The notes: generated by a model not told the origin, from the letters alone. A stretch of 64,000 bases of DNA from Turnera subulata (GCA_028386065.3 JAKUCV010005549.1:1-64000), one strand, 5' to 3'. Shown: positions 10,948 to 22,018, numbered from the stretch's first letter. Numbers and translations are program-made.

Positions 10948-11631
10948 ATGCCTGCCCCATCATCCGTTTTCTTCGTCGAAGGTGCCAACCTAGGCAGAAG
11001 GAACCGACTGGCCTACAGCATGATCAACGAGCGTCCAGAGGAACTTCCGAACGAGCTCGGTAGGATGCCCCGACTGGTCTTCGTCGATGAGCTCTACTCC
11101 TCCAGATTCTTCGTCACTCCCATAGAAGAGACGTTCTTCCTAGAGGACCATGGCACCCTGAGGACCTCTTTCTACGGCTCGGCCAACTCCGTCATGTTTT
11201 TCATTTCTGAAAGACTTCAGGAGTTCAACCTAGAGTCCATTTGCCAATCCCTGGAGCAAGGCGCCTACTACCAGCTCTTGATGACTGCCCAGAGCATGCC
11301 CAGAATGACTCGGTTACCTCCAACTTGGCCAAAGGCCCGACTGCTGGTGTGGAACTACAGAGGAGTGGCTAGGCATTCCCAGGAGTTCTCGCGTACCCTG
11401 AGGGACCTGAAGAACCAATACAAGCCAAATATGGTTCTTCTCACGGAGACCCAATGGTAACCCGAAGACGATCACGGTCTCATCCCGCTTCGGTTCCCTG
11501 CAGCAAACCGGTTCGAGCTCTCGGGCCAGAACAACGCGGGCGGCATGTGGTTCTCGTGGAGTGACAGGGTCACGGTCAACATCAATAATGACCCCAACAG
11601 CTTCAGGGTCAACGTCATTCCAAGGAGAAGA
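10948..11631 (+). pseudogene. Antisense cassette gene 2, copy A (EEP-like), in-frame stop at codon 171
   Basis: Colinear with the intact copy at 45148-45831. Codons 1-170 are open, then TAA (11458-11460) replaces the Gln codon after LLTETQW, and homology resumes in frame through GGMWFSWSDRVTVNIN to the C-terminus. The normal stop is also altered to a sense codon. The N-terminal 130 residues are of an unrecognised type; from residue 131 (RLLVWNYRG, normally WNCRG) it resembles the start of LINE endonuclease domains. A 170-residue truncated product is still possible. It is antisense to Gypsy-1. Confidence 0.75.
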
Positions 11632-12063
11632 ATGTATTTCTATCTTTATAAAATATTTATGTAATGTTTATGTTTGTAATGATAATATTAGTATTATTAA
11701 TAATATTAATGTTTTCGCTTATTTATGGCATAAATTCCGCTTACATGAATGTTTCACTAAACAAGCGTAGAAAATGTTCCATTCTTATTAAAATTCGTCT
11801 TCGAAAATTTTACATAATAATAGTAATAATAAAAGGAAAGAGACAAAACAAAGCAAAGTGGAACCTCTCGAGACATCTCATTCCTTTGAGGCGTCGGTAG
11901 CTTCCTCCCGAGTAATAAAGTACACCCTAGGAGTCGCAGCAGATCGAGTAGCACCTCCACGGCTCGGAGCTCCAGAACTCCCACGACTTCCTCCCTGGTG
12001 TCCACCACCCTTGTTCGGACCAGAAGGAACTGTACCATTAGCCACGGAGTTCTGTACGGTATA
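11632..12063. other. AT-rich 3' region of cassette and end of gag
   Basis: 11632-11850 is AT-rich, with partial similarity to the region after copy B (a shared TTTTCGC-TATTTGGCAT core), and probably serves as 3' UTR of gene 2. 11870-12063 continues the Gly/Ser-rich minus-strand gag C-terminus after its stop. Confidence 0.5.
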
Positions 12064-13191
12064 CTAGGACCCACTACCTCCACTATCACGAATCCTCGTG
12101 TAACACTCTGACCTGTGGTGTCCTTGCTTCCCGCAATACCAACATGTAATAGGTGGTCTTGTCCAAGGGCCCGGCCCCTGAGATCCAAACTGATTAGACC
12201 TTCCTCCTGAAGACTTACCCGGTCCACCTTGATAATTCTGCCCTCGGGACTTCTTCGAACCTTGGTAGAAAGAACCCTGTCGACTCATGTAACTTGCATC
12301 ACCTGAACCAGAATGTTGCCTCTTTTGTCCAGACACTGTTGACTGTTTCTCCCGCTCGGCTGGCCGGGTCCCTTGCCCAATCAACTGAATCCTCTCAGCA
12401 TCAAAAGCAGCCTCACAAACTGCCTCCCAAGTCCAGTGTCTCCCACCAGCCACTACTATCGCCAATTCGCGACGTAGAGCGTCAACAAACCGCCTACACT
12501 GTGTGACCTCATCGAGCACAAACTCCTTGGCATAGGAGAGAAGAATACTGAACCGGATCCGGAATGCAGAAACCGACTCATCGGGCCCCTGTTTCACCTC
12601 AAAAAACTGCTTTTTCTGGTCCTCCAAGAAACCAACAGTAAGGAACTCATTGTAGAATTTATCCTTGAAGTCTGCCCATGGCATCACCACTGGTCTAGGT
12701 AGGTTCATAACAAGTCCCTGCCACAAACTCAATGCGTAACCCGTGAACTTGTGTGCCGCAAATCGAGCCCAGTGCTCGGGTGTATACGTGAATTTCTCCA
12801 AAACATTCTCCACCTGGCGGAACCAATCATCAGCCACCCTTGCTGTGATTCTCTCTCCCGAGAACATCTCAACTGCTGTCTTATCCATGTGCTTATAACC
12901 ACTCTCCATACCGCCTACCGCAGGTGCTATGGCAGGTGCAACTGGGACGGCTTGGGCGCCCTGCTATTTTTGATGAAACTGTTGGAATTGCTGCCACTAT
13001 AAGAAAGCCTGAAACTGTTTTCGTATCGCCGCATCCATACAAGGAGGTACTAATGGCACTGCATTCTGTACTCCTGCTGCACCAGCATTTCCCTAACCAT
13101 CAGGGACTAGCATCACCGACACAGAGTCGGCTACATGGCTAGGGAGTTCATCCTGCCCATCAGCATTGTGCCGGTCTTGCGGTGGATCCAT
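12064..13191 (-). pseudogene. Gypsy-1 gag, damaged N-terminus
   Basis: Ty3/gypsy capsid-nucleocapsid protein. The longest open part (12064-12909, 281 residues) contains the retrotransposon gag domain (WFRQVENVL...WADFKDKFYNEF) and one zinc knuckle, CWYCGKQGHHRSEC (CX2CX4HX4C), near its end. The likely original ATG is at 13191 (MDPPQDRHNADGQDE), about 130 bp after the primer site. Three in-frame TAG stops interrupt the first 90 codons; at least two look like CAG-to-TAG changes, as expected from decay of methylated CHG sites. No protease or pol follows; instead the antisense cassette begins. Confidence 0.85.
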
Positions 13192-13319
13192 AATAATGCC
13201 TATATGAATGCAAAATATGTCAAAACATTTTTAGGTCTCAGAATAGGAAACCGACTTTAACACGTAAATCACTTGCAATTTAAAGTCACAATTCTTTTAA
13301 AGCCAAGGATCTGAAGCCC

Positions 13320-13331
13320 GCTCCGCTACCA
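13320..13331 (-). other. Gypsy-1 primer-binding site (initiator Met tRNA type)
   Basis: Minus-strand TGGTAGCGGAGC, two bases inside the 5' LTR. It matches the common plant TGGTATCAGAGC site at 10 of 12 positions, and fixes the element's orientation as minus. Confidence 0.8.
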
Positions 13332-13333
13332 AC

Positions 13334-16300
13334 TGTGGAGGCCCGTACCCCAATTAAATAAAATATAAATAATTAAATGAAAGAGATTTATCCAAACACC
13401 CTTGAAACCTGGGATACGTATACCGGTGCTTCAGCACACGAACATTATCCATAGAAATTTATTATCACCGAGATGTCATAAAATGAAAGAAATAAACCGG
13501 CTTAACAAGTCGTAAGCCACCACGGCATCATGCCGAAATAACATCACAAAATTAAACTCCGGCAAAACGCCGATAAAGAAGTAAAAACATTTATGACATC
13601 TCAAGTTAATTCTCATGCAGCGGAAGATGAAAATAATAATAAAAATCAAGGTAGAAAATAACATGCATATGTCCCTATGGATCCAACCGAGAGATGATGC
13701 ACAACTACCTGCTGAAGAATCTGCGTCTGAACTCCGAGTCGAGGAATAAGGTGAGAACAGCACGCTAACTAAGGTCTGAAAAACAACGGTGGCGATTATG
13801 TGAGTCGCCTACTCAGTGAACATTAAAAGTCTATGTATACATGAAAGTGAAGTCATGCTCCTAGGGTGAGTAGTTCACGAGCATATGTACAGCATACAAG
13901 CAATATCAGAATCACACACCAACATATAAACACCTTACTGTGTCATTATTTAGATTCAATGTATTTAACTATTATTATTATTATTATTATGGGCCCTCTA
14001 TTGTGAGTCAAGTCTCGGTAGCGCATCTGATCAGATCCGAGTGTGAAATCCAAGTGTCGAACCTCAGAAGGGGTAGATTCTGAGGTCTAAAACCACCGAT
14101 AAATCTCGAGTGGCCGCTAGCTACCTGAGGGTGCACTCAGACACACCTAACTGGTGCAAGTCTTCCAGGGGTGCACCTACATCACCTGGGATACCATGCT
14201 AAACAGCATAAAGTGACCCGAGGGTACCCAACCCTCCCTCGGGGCTACCAGCCGACTCCACAGTAGAATTTAATATTTTATTCTTAATTACACTTTTACA
14301 TTCCTGTTGAAATACATTATGTTTTCCAGGGATGTGTGAATTTTATGTGTTTTGTTTCATCTGGGCCTTCGGCCCATACTATCACCAAAACATAATAAAT
14401 GTTATTTTCAATAACGATTCCTCACATAGAAATTAGGCATGTGAGAACAATCAGGCATACAATTCCAATCCGCATGTAGCAAAGAAGGCAAGTAAACAAC
14501 AAACCACACCAACATGCATTCACAAAACATATATATAAAGACTTGTAATGTCACCTCAAAAATGCAGATTATGACTTCTTCTCGAGTCTGAGTCTACAGC
14601 TCCCGAGGTACCTCCCGTACCTGAATACCGGTACATAACATGATCACTAAACCAATTTTAGAAGTAAAAACGTGTATGTATGCTAAAGGTATGCTCCAAT
14701 CAAGTAACTCCCGTCCCTAACTATCCAATTATAAGATTTCCGGGTCTAGGTCCAAAAGAATATTTTCTCTTCAATAACTCCAAAGAAAAGGAATCTAAGG
14801 TTCACCGGTCTAAGTCCATAAACAATTCTCGGGCCTAAGCCCACTAAATCTTAATCACGAATTCCGCGCCAAGGCGCTCTCCCCTAAATTTATATTTACC
14901 GATTATGAAATTGGGCTTCGGGTTCGTTCCATTAAGTCCGTAAATTTAGTTATCTGTGATTAGGCCTTAAGTCCATATCTTTAAGTCCATATAAAACATT
15001 CTAAACTTCAAAATGAGATTATTGGGCCTGGGCTCAGTTTTTCCTAAAAACCGTTCTAAGGTTGTTCCCGAGCCCAAGAGTCGATCGGCCAAAGATTCTA
15101 TTCGTGTCGGTAAATTCTCCCGGCCACACACTCTAACTCTCCGTTCTCGGTAATCCACTAAATTACTTGATACTTGAATATGTATAACGTTGAAGAATTC
15201 AGTATTTAAGTACAAGGCAAAACCGAGACAAACCAAGAATAAATACCGTTTAATACTCGTAGAACAAGAAATGTACTCCGTTGGACAAGACCCGAGCCTT
15301 CGCCGAAAAATTCCCGAGCCCTCGCCGGAACAGTACGTGCTCGCCGGATTCCGGTCAGCCTTGCCGGAAAATGACCAAAACTGTCTGAAACGAACCAACA
15401 ACCAATCTGCCATTCCCGGAACAACGTTATCCACCAAATAATTCAACAACAAAGCACGCAAACACCTCATGAACGAACCGTCACGAGAAAGAAGGTAGCC
15501 GGAAACGCTTACCGGAGAACAGATCAGCACGAGCCAGTTCTGGAACTGCACACCCACGCCACTGGTCGAGTCACCCGAGCCTCAAAGCGCGACCTGCACC
15601 TCTTGCCGGCACAAACCCATCACAAACCGCCCCAAATCCAGCAGCCACCAATAACCCCAACACACTGAGGATCCGCACACACACAAACAACAGCCAACAA
15701 CCACCATCAAAATGAAAACCCAAGTCGTCCGCCAACACCCACAACAAGCCGACAGCCAGCAGCACAACCCAATTAGACACAACTCGGGAAAACAAAAACG
15801 AATAGAGGAAGGGAAAAGTAAGGTCAGTGGCTTACCAACACAGTGACGACACGCGACGGCGACACCCGAGCTCGACCCTCGAGTTCTCCGTCCAGTGGGT
15901 CCTCGATTGGTGTTTTCGCCTCCGACCTTGATGCAGCAAAGAGCCGTCTCCCTGGCTCGTGGGTTAGTGAGCTCGAAGGAGGAAGGAGAGGAATAGATGA
16001 TGGCGGCGGTGGCTTTGTGTCCCAACGAAGGTGACACGGAAAGAAGAAGAGAGACGGTATGGTGGCGGCGACGAGTTTGTGAGAGGAAGGAGAGAAAACG
16101 AGATGGAGCTGGTGAAATTGGGAAAAGAATAAAAATAACAAAAGAATTAAGGCGCCGTTGGTAGCACGATTGAGGAGCAGATCGTGGGAGACAATTGTGG
16201 GGGACAAGAGCCGTTGAAGGCAGCGGCGGGAAGTGGAGAAGAAACGGGAAGGAAGAAAAAGAAAAGGGGAAGGAGAAAAGAAAGAAGGAAAAGAAGAAGA

Positions 16301-16595
16301 GGAAGGGTGTCGCGCGCGCCTGGCTGGGCTTGGCCGTGTCGTCTGGTTTGGCTTGGTCAACCCGCCAGGTTGACTTTATTTTTTTTTTCAAAACCTAAAA
16401 CGACGTAGTTTTATCCCAACTACAATAAACCCTGTGTTTCGTCCCGAAACACCTTTTATATCCGACGAAGCTCGAACACGACATATTACCAACTTATAAT
16501 TAATAAATCCAATGGAAAATAAATTAATTTTATCTCCATTTCCGAAATCTGAAATTTTTTTTATAAATCAGAAACGAGAAAACCGGGACGTTACA
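13334..16595 (-). repeat. Gypsy-1 5' LTR (3262 bp)
   Basis: Begins TGTAACGTCCCGG on the minus strand and ends CGGGCCTCCACA. It matches 3551-6629 and, more distantly, the solo LTR 26571-29930. It contains conserved stretches of repeated GGGCC/GGCCTAAG motifs and a purine-rich block at 16230-16310. Apparent frames inside it are compositional. Confidence 0.9.
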
Positions 16596-17426
16596 ACTTT
16601 AATCCCTGACATTTCATTTTTATGCAGGTAAGTCCCTACAATTCAGTCCTTAAGTAATTTATATTCTCAATTCTGTCCTAAACGAATATATTAATGTTTA
16701 ATTAATGTTATTTTTGAGTAATTTGAATGTTTTAATTAATGTTGATCTTGGGAATTGAATGTATTGTGAGCTCACGGTGAGTCCCGGAAATTAGTTTTTG
16801 GCCGGTGAATAGTATTTTCGGTCGGAATCCGGCAATGAATAGTAAAACCTGATCTTATGGTAAATAGTAATTTTCGGCGATCGTGAATAGTTATTTTGGA
16901 CGGAATTTGATGCCTCGGAACATTATCCGGCACAGTGAATAGTAATTTCCGGCGACCGTGAATAGTGATTTTGGCCGGAATTTGAAACCTCAGATTTTTC
17001 CCGGCAAAGCCCGGAAGATCGTTATATAAGCCCGGAAGGCCTTTGAAACTTCGAATTTTTTCTGGAAAAGCCCGGAAGACCGTTATATAAGCCCGAAAGG
17101 CCGTTATATTTATTATATTTATTGGTCGGCTAAGCCGCCTTTATCGTATAAGCGTATTATATATGTTATTGCTGAAAGATTTATCGAGTAAGCATATTTT
17201 TTGTTTTTATTTAAATTCTGATTGGGCTATTAAAAAGGCCCATTATTCATTTCATGGCCGGCTAAGCCGCCTATTTCTTTACGTTTTAATTGGGCTCGTG
17301 TAAGGCCCATCGCATTTAATTTTTAGCAATTTAATTCTTCATTGGGCTAATTAGCGAAAGGCCCATGTTTATTTCTTTCATTTCAGTCTTTAATTTTATT
17401 TAAATTATGTTATTCAAGACCCTTAT
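16596..17426 (+). other. Copia-1 interior right of Gypsy-1, unassigned
   Basis: No gene seen. Degenerate repeats of GTGAATAGT(A/T)ATTTT..GG occur at 16800-16990, followed by CCCGGAAG(A/G)CC..TTATATAAGCCCG repeats (17010-17105) and GGCTAAGCCGCC repeats (17135 and 17260). It could be Copia-1 leader or an older LTR remnant. Confidence 0.4.
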
Positions 17427-18204
17427 AATTTCCTGAAGAAATTTATTATGGGTATCAAATGCGGAAAGAAATTTATATGATAATAATCTGGAAGACTAAA
17501 TATAAGAGTCCCGCAGACTCAATAAAAGAAAATATAACGAAGACTAGAAGTCTTACCGTCCTGAAGATCCTTTAAAGGAAATCAAAAATAAACACTATTA
17601 CCACTAGAAGATGGAAATTATATGACCACCAGAAGGTGGATATTAAACTTGCTTACTCTGAAGGAGCAATTTATTTTTTATTCAATTTAGTTTATGTTCA
17701 GTTTAAATTATTACGCATTGCAATCTATTTTTATTTACTTTTCAGTACTTTATAATTGTTTATTAGAATAATGCCTGAAGCATTAGTCTCGAAGACAATG
17801 CAAAATTGACATCCACAGGGGGAGAATTATATGTGTGTAGATGTCAATATAACATATTATGACATCTCGAAATAAAAAAAAATGATTAACACGCTCCAGA
17901 AGAGCATAAATTTGAATATGTTCCTGAAGAACGCATGTTTTAATATGATCTAGAAGATCGTATATTTACGCGAGTACAGACACCCCCAGTAATAAAATGA
18001 ATTATTATGGATCCCAAATGAATTGACTCAGATTTATTCCCTGAAGCGAATAAGACAGTATAATTATTTGTGCCTGTAGGCGTAAATGAGATAATAAATA
18101 GAAAAGGCTCAAAGTAAACATGCATATTATTATTGCAAAAACAGATCCATAACTGGAGAACATTCAAAGAAGAATGGTTCTCATACATATGTTAAACAAG
18201 TAAT

Positions 18205-18888
18205 CTATCTGTTGGGTTCAACATTAACCCTGAAACTTTGAGCCTCACCATTAATGTTGACCCTAACACTGTCGTTCCAGGAGAACCACATACCACCCCT
18301 GTTGTTTTCTCCAGGTATCTCAAACCGATTCGTTGGAGGAAAACGAAGTGGAATCACACCATGATTCTCTCATGCTTGCCACAAAGTCTCAGTAATCAGT
18401 ACCATGTTAGGCTTGTACTGATTCTTCAGATCCCTTAAGGTACGCACAAAGTCTTGAGACCTTCTTGCTATACCCCTGCAATTCCACAATAAAAGTCGTA
18501 CCTTAGGCCGTGTAGGTGGTAACCCAGTCACCCTTGGGACGCTCCGAGCCATCATGGAAACCTGATAATAACTGCTTTGATTTAAAATTTGACATGAAGT
18601 CTCTAGCTGAAATTCCTGCATCCTAGCAGATATAAAAAACATTATAGAGTTAGCTGAGCCATAAAAAATTTTCCTGAGATTGCCTTGGTCCTCCAGGAAG
18701 AAAGTTTCTTCCATTGGAGTCACAAAGAACCTAGACGAGTATAGCTCATCTACAAACACTAAACGAGGAATTCTCGCCAGATCATTCGGTAGTTCCTCTT
18801 GCTGCTCATTTACCATGCTATAAGCTAACCTATTTCTTCTTCCTAGAGAGGCACCTTCAACAAAGAAAACAGTAGCTGGGGAAGGCAT
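18205..18888 (-). pseudogene. Antisense gene 2, copy C (EEP-like) inside Copia-1, in-frame stop at codon 173
   Basis: Minus-strand, antisense to Copia-1. It is 228 codons long including the natural stop, exactly the length of the intact copy at 45148-45831, with no indel. A TGA at codon 173 interrupts it after ITETLWQA; the aligned codon is Arg in copy B, so CGA-to-TGA is likely. Homology then continues (ENHGVIPLRFP, GGMWFSWND) to a terminal VNVEPNR-stop. It retains N136 (WNCRG) and E167 (ITET) of the EEP-like part. A TATAAG element lies 63 bp upstream (18951-18956). Gene 1 is absent. Hairpin-rich copia sequence flanks it on both sides, so it was inserted there. Confidence 0.8.
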
Positions 18889-18950
18889 TTTTCTTGTCTT
18901 GTTGATTTTTTTGAGTTTTCTGCTTCTTCCTGTCTCAACCGCATCCTCTT

Positions 18951-18956
18951 CTTATA
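18951..18956 (-). promoter_or_regulatory. TATA box of gene 2, copy C
   Basis: Minus-strand TATAAG within GACTATAAGAAGAGG, 63 bp before the ATG at 18888. The spacing is shorter than in the other two copies. Confidence 0.45.
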
Positions 18957-19465
18957 GTCTGAGCTTAGACAGCTAGGTGTCAGTTTTCTCAAATGTGGAC
19001 CCTTTTCTGTCTCCGAAAAAAATCCAGAAGATTTTCGGTAATTAAAACTTTGCATTATTTGTCAGTAAACTCCATAGTTTTTCAAGCTTCGAGGTTTTGC
19101 TTTTGGAAAAGTTTGCCACTACTTTAATTATTGTCCAATAATTCTGATTTTTTCGACTTGAGCGGCAAAAATAAGGCTAAAATTGGCACATATATAGCTA
19201 GCCTGAAGCTAGCAGTAGAGTAATTGAAACTTAACATATCCAGCCAGAAGCTGAAATGCTCTAGCCTGAAGCTAGAAATTTTAAGTGTTTAAATACACAA
19301 GTTCATACAGCCTGAAGCTGAGACCAACTAGAAGTTGGCTGATAGATATGTAATTTATAGCTAGTATGCACCAGCTAAAAGCTGGTAAATAATTTTTCTA
19401 AGTTATCCAGCCTGAAGCTGGCACATAAATAGCAGCCTGAAGCTGGCACCAACTTGAAGTTGGTA

Positions 19466-21650
19466 CATGGACTTATTGTTTGGCATGACCTGTTGGGCCA
19501 TCCCGGGTCAATAATGATGCACAAAATTTATTGGATCATTCATTGAAAAACCAGAAGTTTTACAATCAATGAATTTCTATGTGTTTGTTTGCTGCGAAAT
19601 TAATTGTACGGCCTTCCTAAGATGAGATTGGCCTTAGTATCACCAGCAAGTTTGAGAATAATTCAGGGACATGAACGCAGACTGATAAATCCGTTGTATT
19701 AACCATCTAGGTAATTTTTACGATGCATGGACTAGATGGTCTATTATGTAAAGCAAGTTGGCATTGTGTGCACTGATTTAATAATTAAGCCACTTGCGGT
19801 ATATGTCACTACTTATGTTACTAGACTATATATCTAGACAATGCTGGTATATTTCTTCAAATGGATAATGCATATCATTGGAAATAAACCCAAAGAGATC
19901 TGGGCCATATTGACAATTGATTGCAGGACCATTGATGAAATATCACTGTTTAAGAAAAGAGTATTTTATATGCAGCAACACTTGAGTGCATCAAGCCAAC
20001 ATGATAAGATCTCCCCTTTAATTGATTAATGGTCACATACTTAGTATCTTCCATCTTCTGACCATCGATTATATAGTATAAAAATGCTCCACCACAGCAT
20101 TATTTTGTTGGTCCTTAAAGAAGATTGGGAATATATGTTATGTATGTTGGGTATGTTAATTTGATAATAGAGTCTACCCAACATAAGGGGGAGGAAAGAA
20201 GCAGCTGGATCAAGATTCAAGATTGTTAAAATGCACTATATATATGAATGATGATCCTCATATAATCAAAAGAAGATGATTCAGTTGTAGAAAAATTGAT
20301 ATGTAATTGCCAGACACATTTAAATTAAGTGCGACCATATACCAGCTGCAAATGCTCCTGTTTAGATTGATGTTCCTGAAGAACAATGTAAGTATGCAAA
20401 TGAATCTATAGATTACACTCGGTTCCAAAAGAAAACAAAATTCTCGATAGAGAGAATGGAGCAAAAGATATAAGATGGCCCCAATTAGAAAAGATGGCCT
20501 CCAGTAGAGGTTCATATTAAATATCCTCCAGAAGAGGTTTTTCTGACACAATTGATAAAGTTTCAGAAGCAACTCAGGTACCTGAAATAAATGAGTATGA
20601 TGAGATCTCGATTATAGTGTCAGAAATAAGATGGAACCGACGTGAAATAACCGTCGACGGGATACAATTTTTATTTATTATATAGCGTTAAATAAAATGA
20701 GAATCATGAACCTACTAATGAAAGTAGGCGTTGTATGATTGGCCAAAATATATGAGATATAATTAAAGACTGTGGTGGACCCGCATGTGAAGCAAGTAAT
20801 TTTTGGACCTCTAGTTCGTACACCAGATGGTGTAAAATTTAATCGGTCGGTAAATGGGTATTTGTGCGGAAAATATAAATGAGATATAAAGCACGGTTGC
20901 ACAAGGTTTTACCCGAACGACCTTATTTTGAATGAGGAGATACACTCCCCGTGGTGGATGCAATTATTTTGATAAATCTGGCATTATATGAAAAGAATTA
21001 GAAATGCATCTAATGAATGCTTTTATAGCCTACTATGGATCCATAAGTTATGAAATATACATGAAGATCCCTGAAGGATCCACGTTGCCTGAAGCAACTA
21101 ATTCCTGAGAAATTACAAAAATTGAACTGAGTTTAAATCATTTTGAGTGTGGATAAATTTATGTTTATATCTATATGTTTTGTGATTGGAACTCCTGAAG
21201 AAGCTTCCAAATACCATGCTATTAGATTGGTCCTAGAGTACCATGTCAAAGTACAATTTACATTGCAAGAAATATAAAGCCTGAAGCTTTTGACTTAGGC
21301 CTATTGGCATGATATGAATTTACTTTTATCTTCGGGGAATAACAAATATGTAATCCTGTAAACCCAAAAGAGAGTAAAGTTGATTTTTGCAGATGTAGAT
21401 CCCTTATTTAGTCCACACAAAGCACAGACGGACATCAACTACAACTTTACACTTGATTGCGATATCATCAGGACTACAAAAGCAAGATGGCAAGATAGAC
21501 GTTTCAACAACAAAATCATGAAGATAATGCTGCTAACTCTGTCCAATTGAAATAATGATGTACCAAAAGTGATCAGACAAAATATATATCACCAAAAGCT
21601 GACAAGGACGATTGGCATGCAACCACATGAAGCAATCAATGGAGGCCAAA
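19466..21650 (+). pseudogene. Copia-1 pol remnant: pre-integrase, integrase, reverse transcriptase
   Basis: Many stops and frameshifts, but the order is clear. WHDLLGHPGS from 19478 is the pre-integrase zinc-binding region. Near 19590-19750 come AKLIVRPS, LALVSPA and an integrase-like INPLY..PSR. A linker with ANAPV*IDVPEEQ lies at 20350-20385. The start of reverse transcriptase, with FGPLVRTPDGVKFN and later EMHLMNAF and YEIYMKIPEGS, lies at 20800-21110. The RNase H part is not recognisable. No functional protein is possible. Confidence 0.8.
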
Positions 21651-21660
21651 ATGAGGGGGA

Positions 21661-21764
21661 GTAGAATACGCACTGCACTCTTTTTCCCTTCACCAAGTTT
21701 TTATCCCACTAGGTTTTTCTTGGTAATGTTTTTAATGAGGCAGTATCCCCAAAGCGTATTCTAC
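21661..21764 (+). ncRNA. Conserved double stem-loop upstream of polypurine tract (Copia-1 copy)
   Basis: The outer stem pairs GTAGAATACGC (21661-21671) with GCGTATTCTAC (21754-21764), 11 perfect pairs. The inner stem pairs ACCAAG (21692-21697) with CTTGGT (21719-21724). The loop core TTTTTATCCCACTAGGTTTTT is nearly the same as in the Tat-like element at 9218-9324. It ends about 16 bp before the purine tract CCAAGGGGAG. Confidence 0.65.
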
Positions 21765-21792
21765 CCAACAACACATTGACATCCAAGGGGAG

Positions 21793-22013
21793 TGTTATAA
21801 AACATGTATTATACATGTATGTATGTCATTGTATACATACCAAATACATATCAATACATACCAAACTTTATTATATATATGTAATCAGAATTGAAAATGA
21901 AATGAAAAAAACTGAAAACCGGGTAATGAAACCCGTGACCGGAGCCTCGCCGGAGCTCACCGGAAAAATATTTTCCCCTAAATCTTCTCCTTCTTCCTCT
22001 TTTATTTATAACA
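21793..22013 (+). repeat. Copia-1 3' LTR (221 bp)
   Basis: Near-identical to 2769-2991. It ends TTTATTTATAACA, followed by the target duplication AATTA at 22014-22018. Confidence 0.9.
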
Positions 22014-22018
22014 AATTA

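Larger units (their letters stand above)
3551..16595 (-). mobile_element. Gypsy-1: non-autonomous Ty3/gypsy element with antisense gene cassette
   Basis: On the minus strand the order is 5' LTR (13334-16595), Met-tRNA primer site (13320-13331), damaged gag (12064-13191), then a plus-strand two-gene cassette (9559-11640) in place of pol, then a 3' LTR (3551-6629) truncated by a Tat-like element. No protease, reverse transcriptase or integrase is present. The flanks CAGAC (3546-3550) and ACTTT (16596-16600) do not match, so the ends have been rearranged. A solo LTR of the same family lies at 26571-29930. Confidence 0.85.
17427..21290 (+). repeat. Dispersed family of short palindromes with a (C/T)NGAA core
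   Basis: At least 16 short perfect hairpins share a 4-5-base loop of CTGAA, CAGAA, TAGAA or AGAA, while their 4-6-bp arms all differ. Examples are GCTAGC-CTGAA-GCTAGC (19197-19213), AATTTC-CTGAA-GAAATT (17427-17443), AATGC-CTGAA-GCATT (17770), CCAAC-TAGAA-GTTGG (19324), GATCC-CTGAA-GGATC (21066) and AAAGC-CTGAA-GCTTT (21276). Some lie in the reverse-transcriptase remnant, where CCTGAAG reads Pro-Glu-(Ala/Gly). Confidence 0.8.
2769..22013 (+). mobile_element. Copia-1: degenerate Ty1/copia element hosting nested gypsy elements
   Basis: Short LTRs (2769-2991 and 21793-22013) are nearly identical and start TGTTATAAAACATG. The element is flanked by the perfect 5-bp duplication AATTA. A primer-site-like CGTTATCAACACGA follows the 5' LTR, and a purine tract CCAAGGGGAG precedes the 3' LTR. 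Recognisable but stop-riddled pre-integrase, integrase and reverse-transcriptase remnants occupy 19466-21650. About 13 kb of this span is the minus-strand Gypsy-1 and its own insertion. A minus-strand copy of the EEP-like gene sits at 18205-18888. The element cannot encode its own proteins. Confidence 0.9.

Noticed and set aside
17427..21290. Palindromes as transcription terminators
   Set aside because: Bacterial-type terminators do not apply in plant nuclear DNA, and the hairpins are tiny, without T tracts, and partly within coding remnants.
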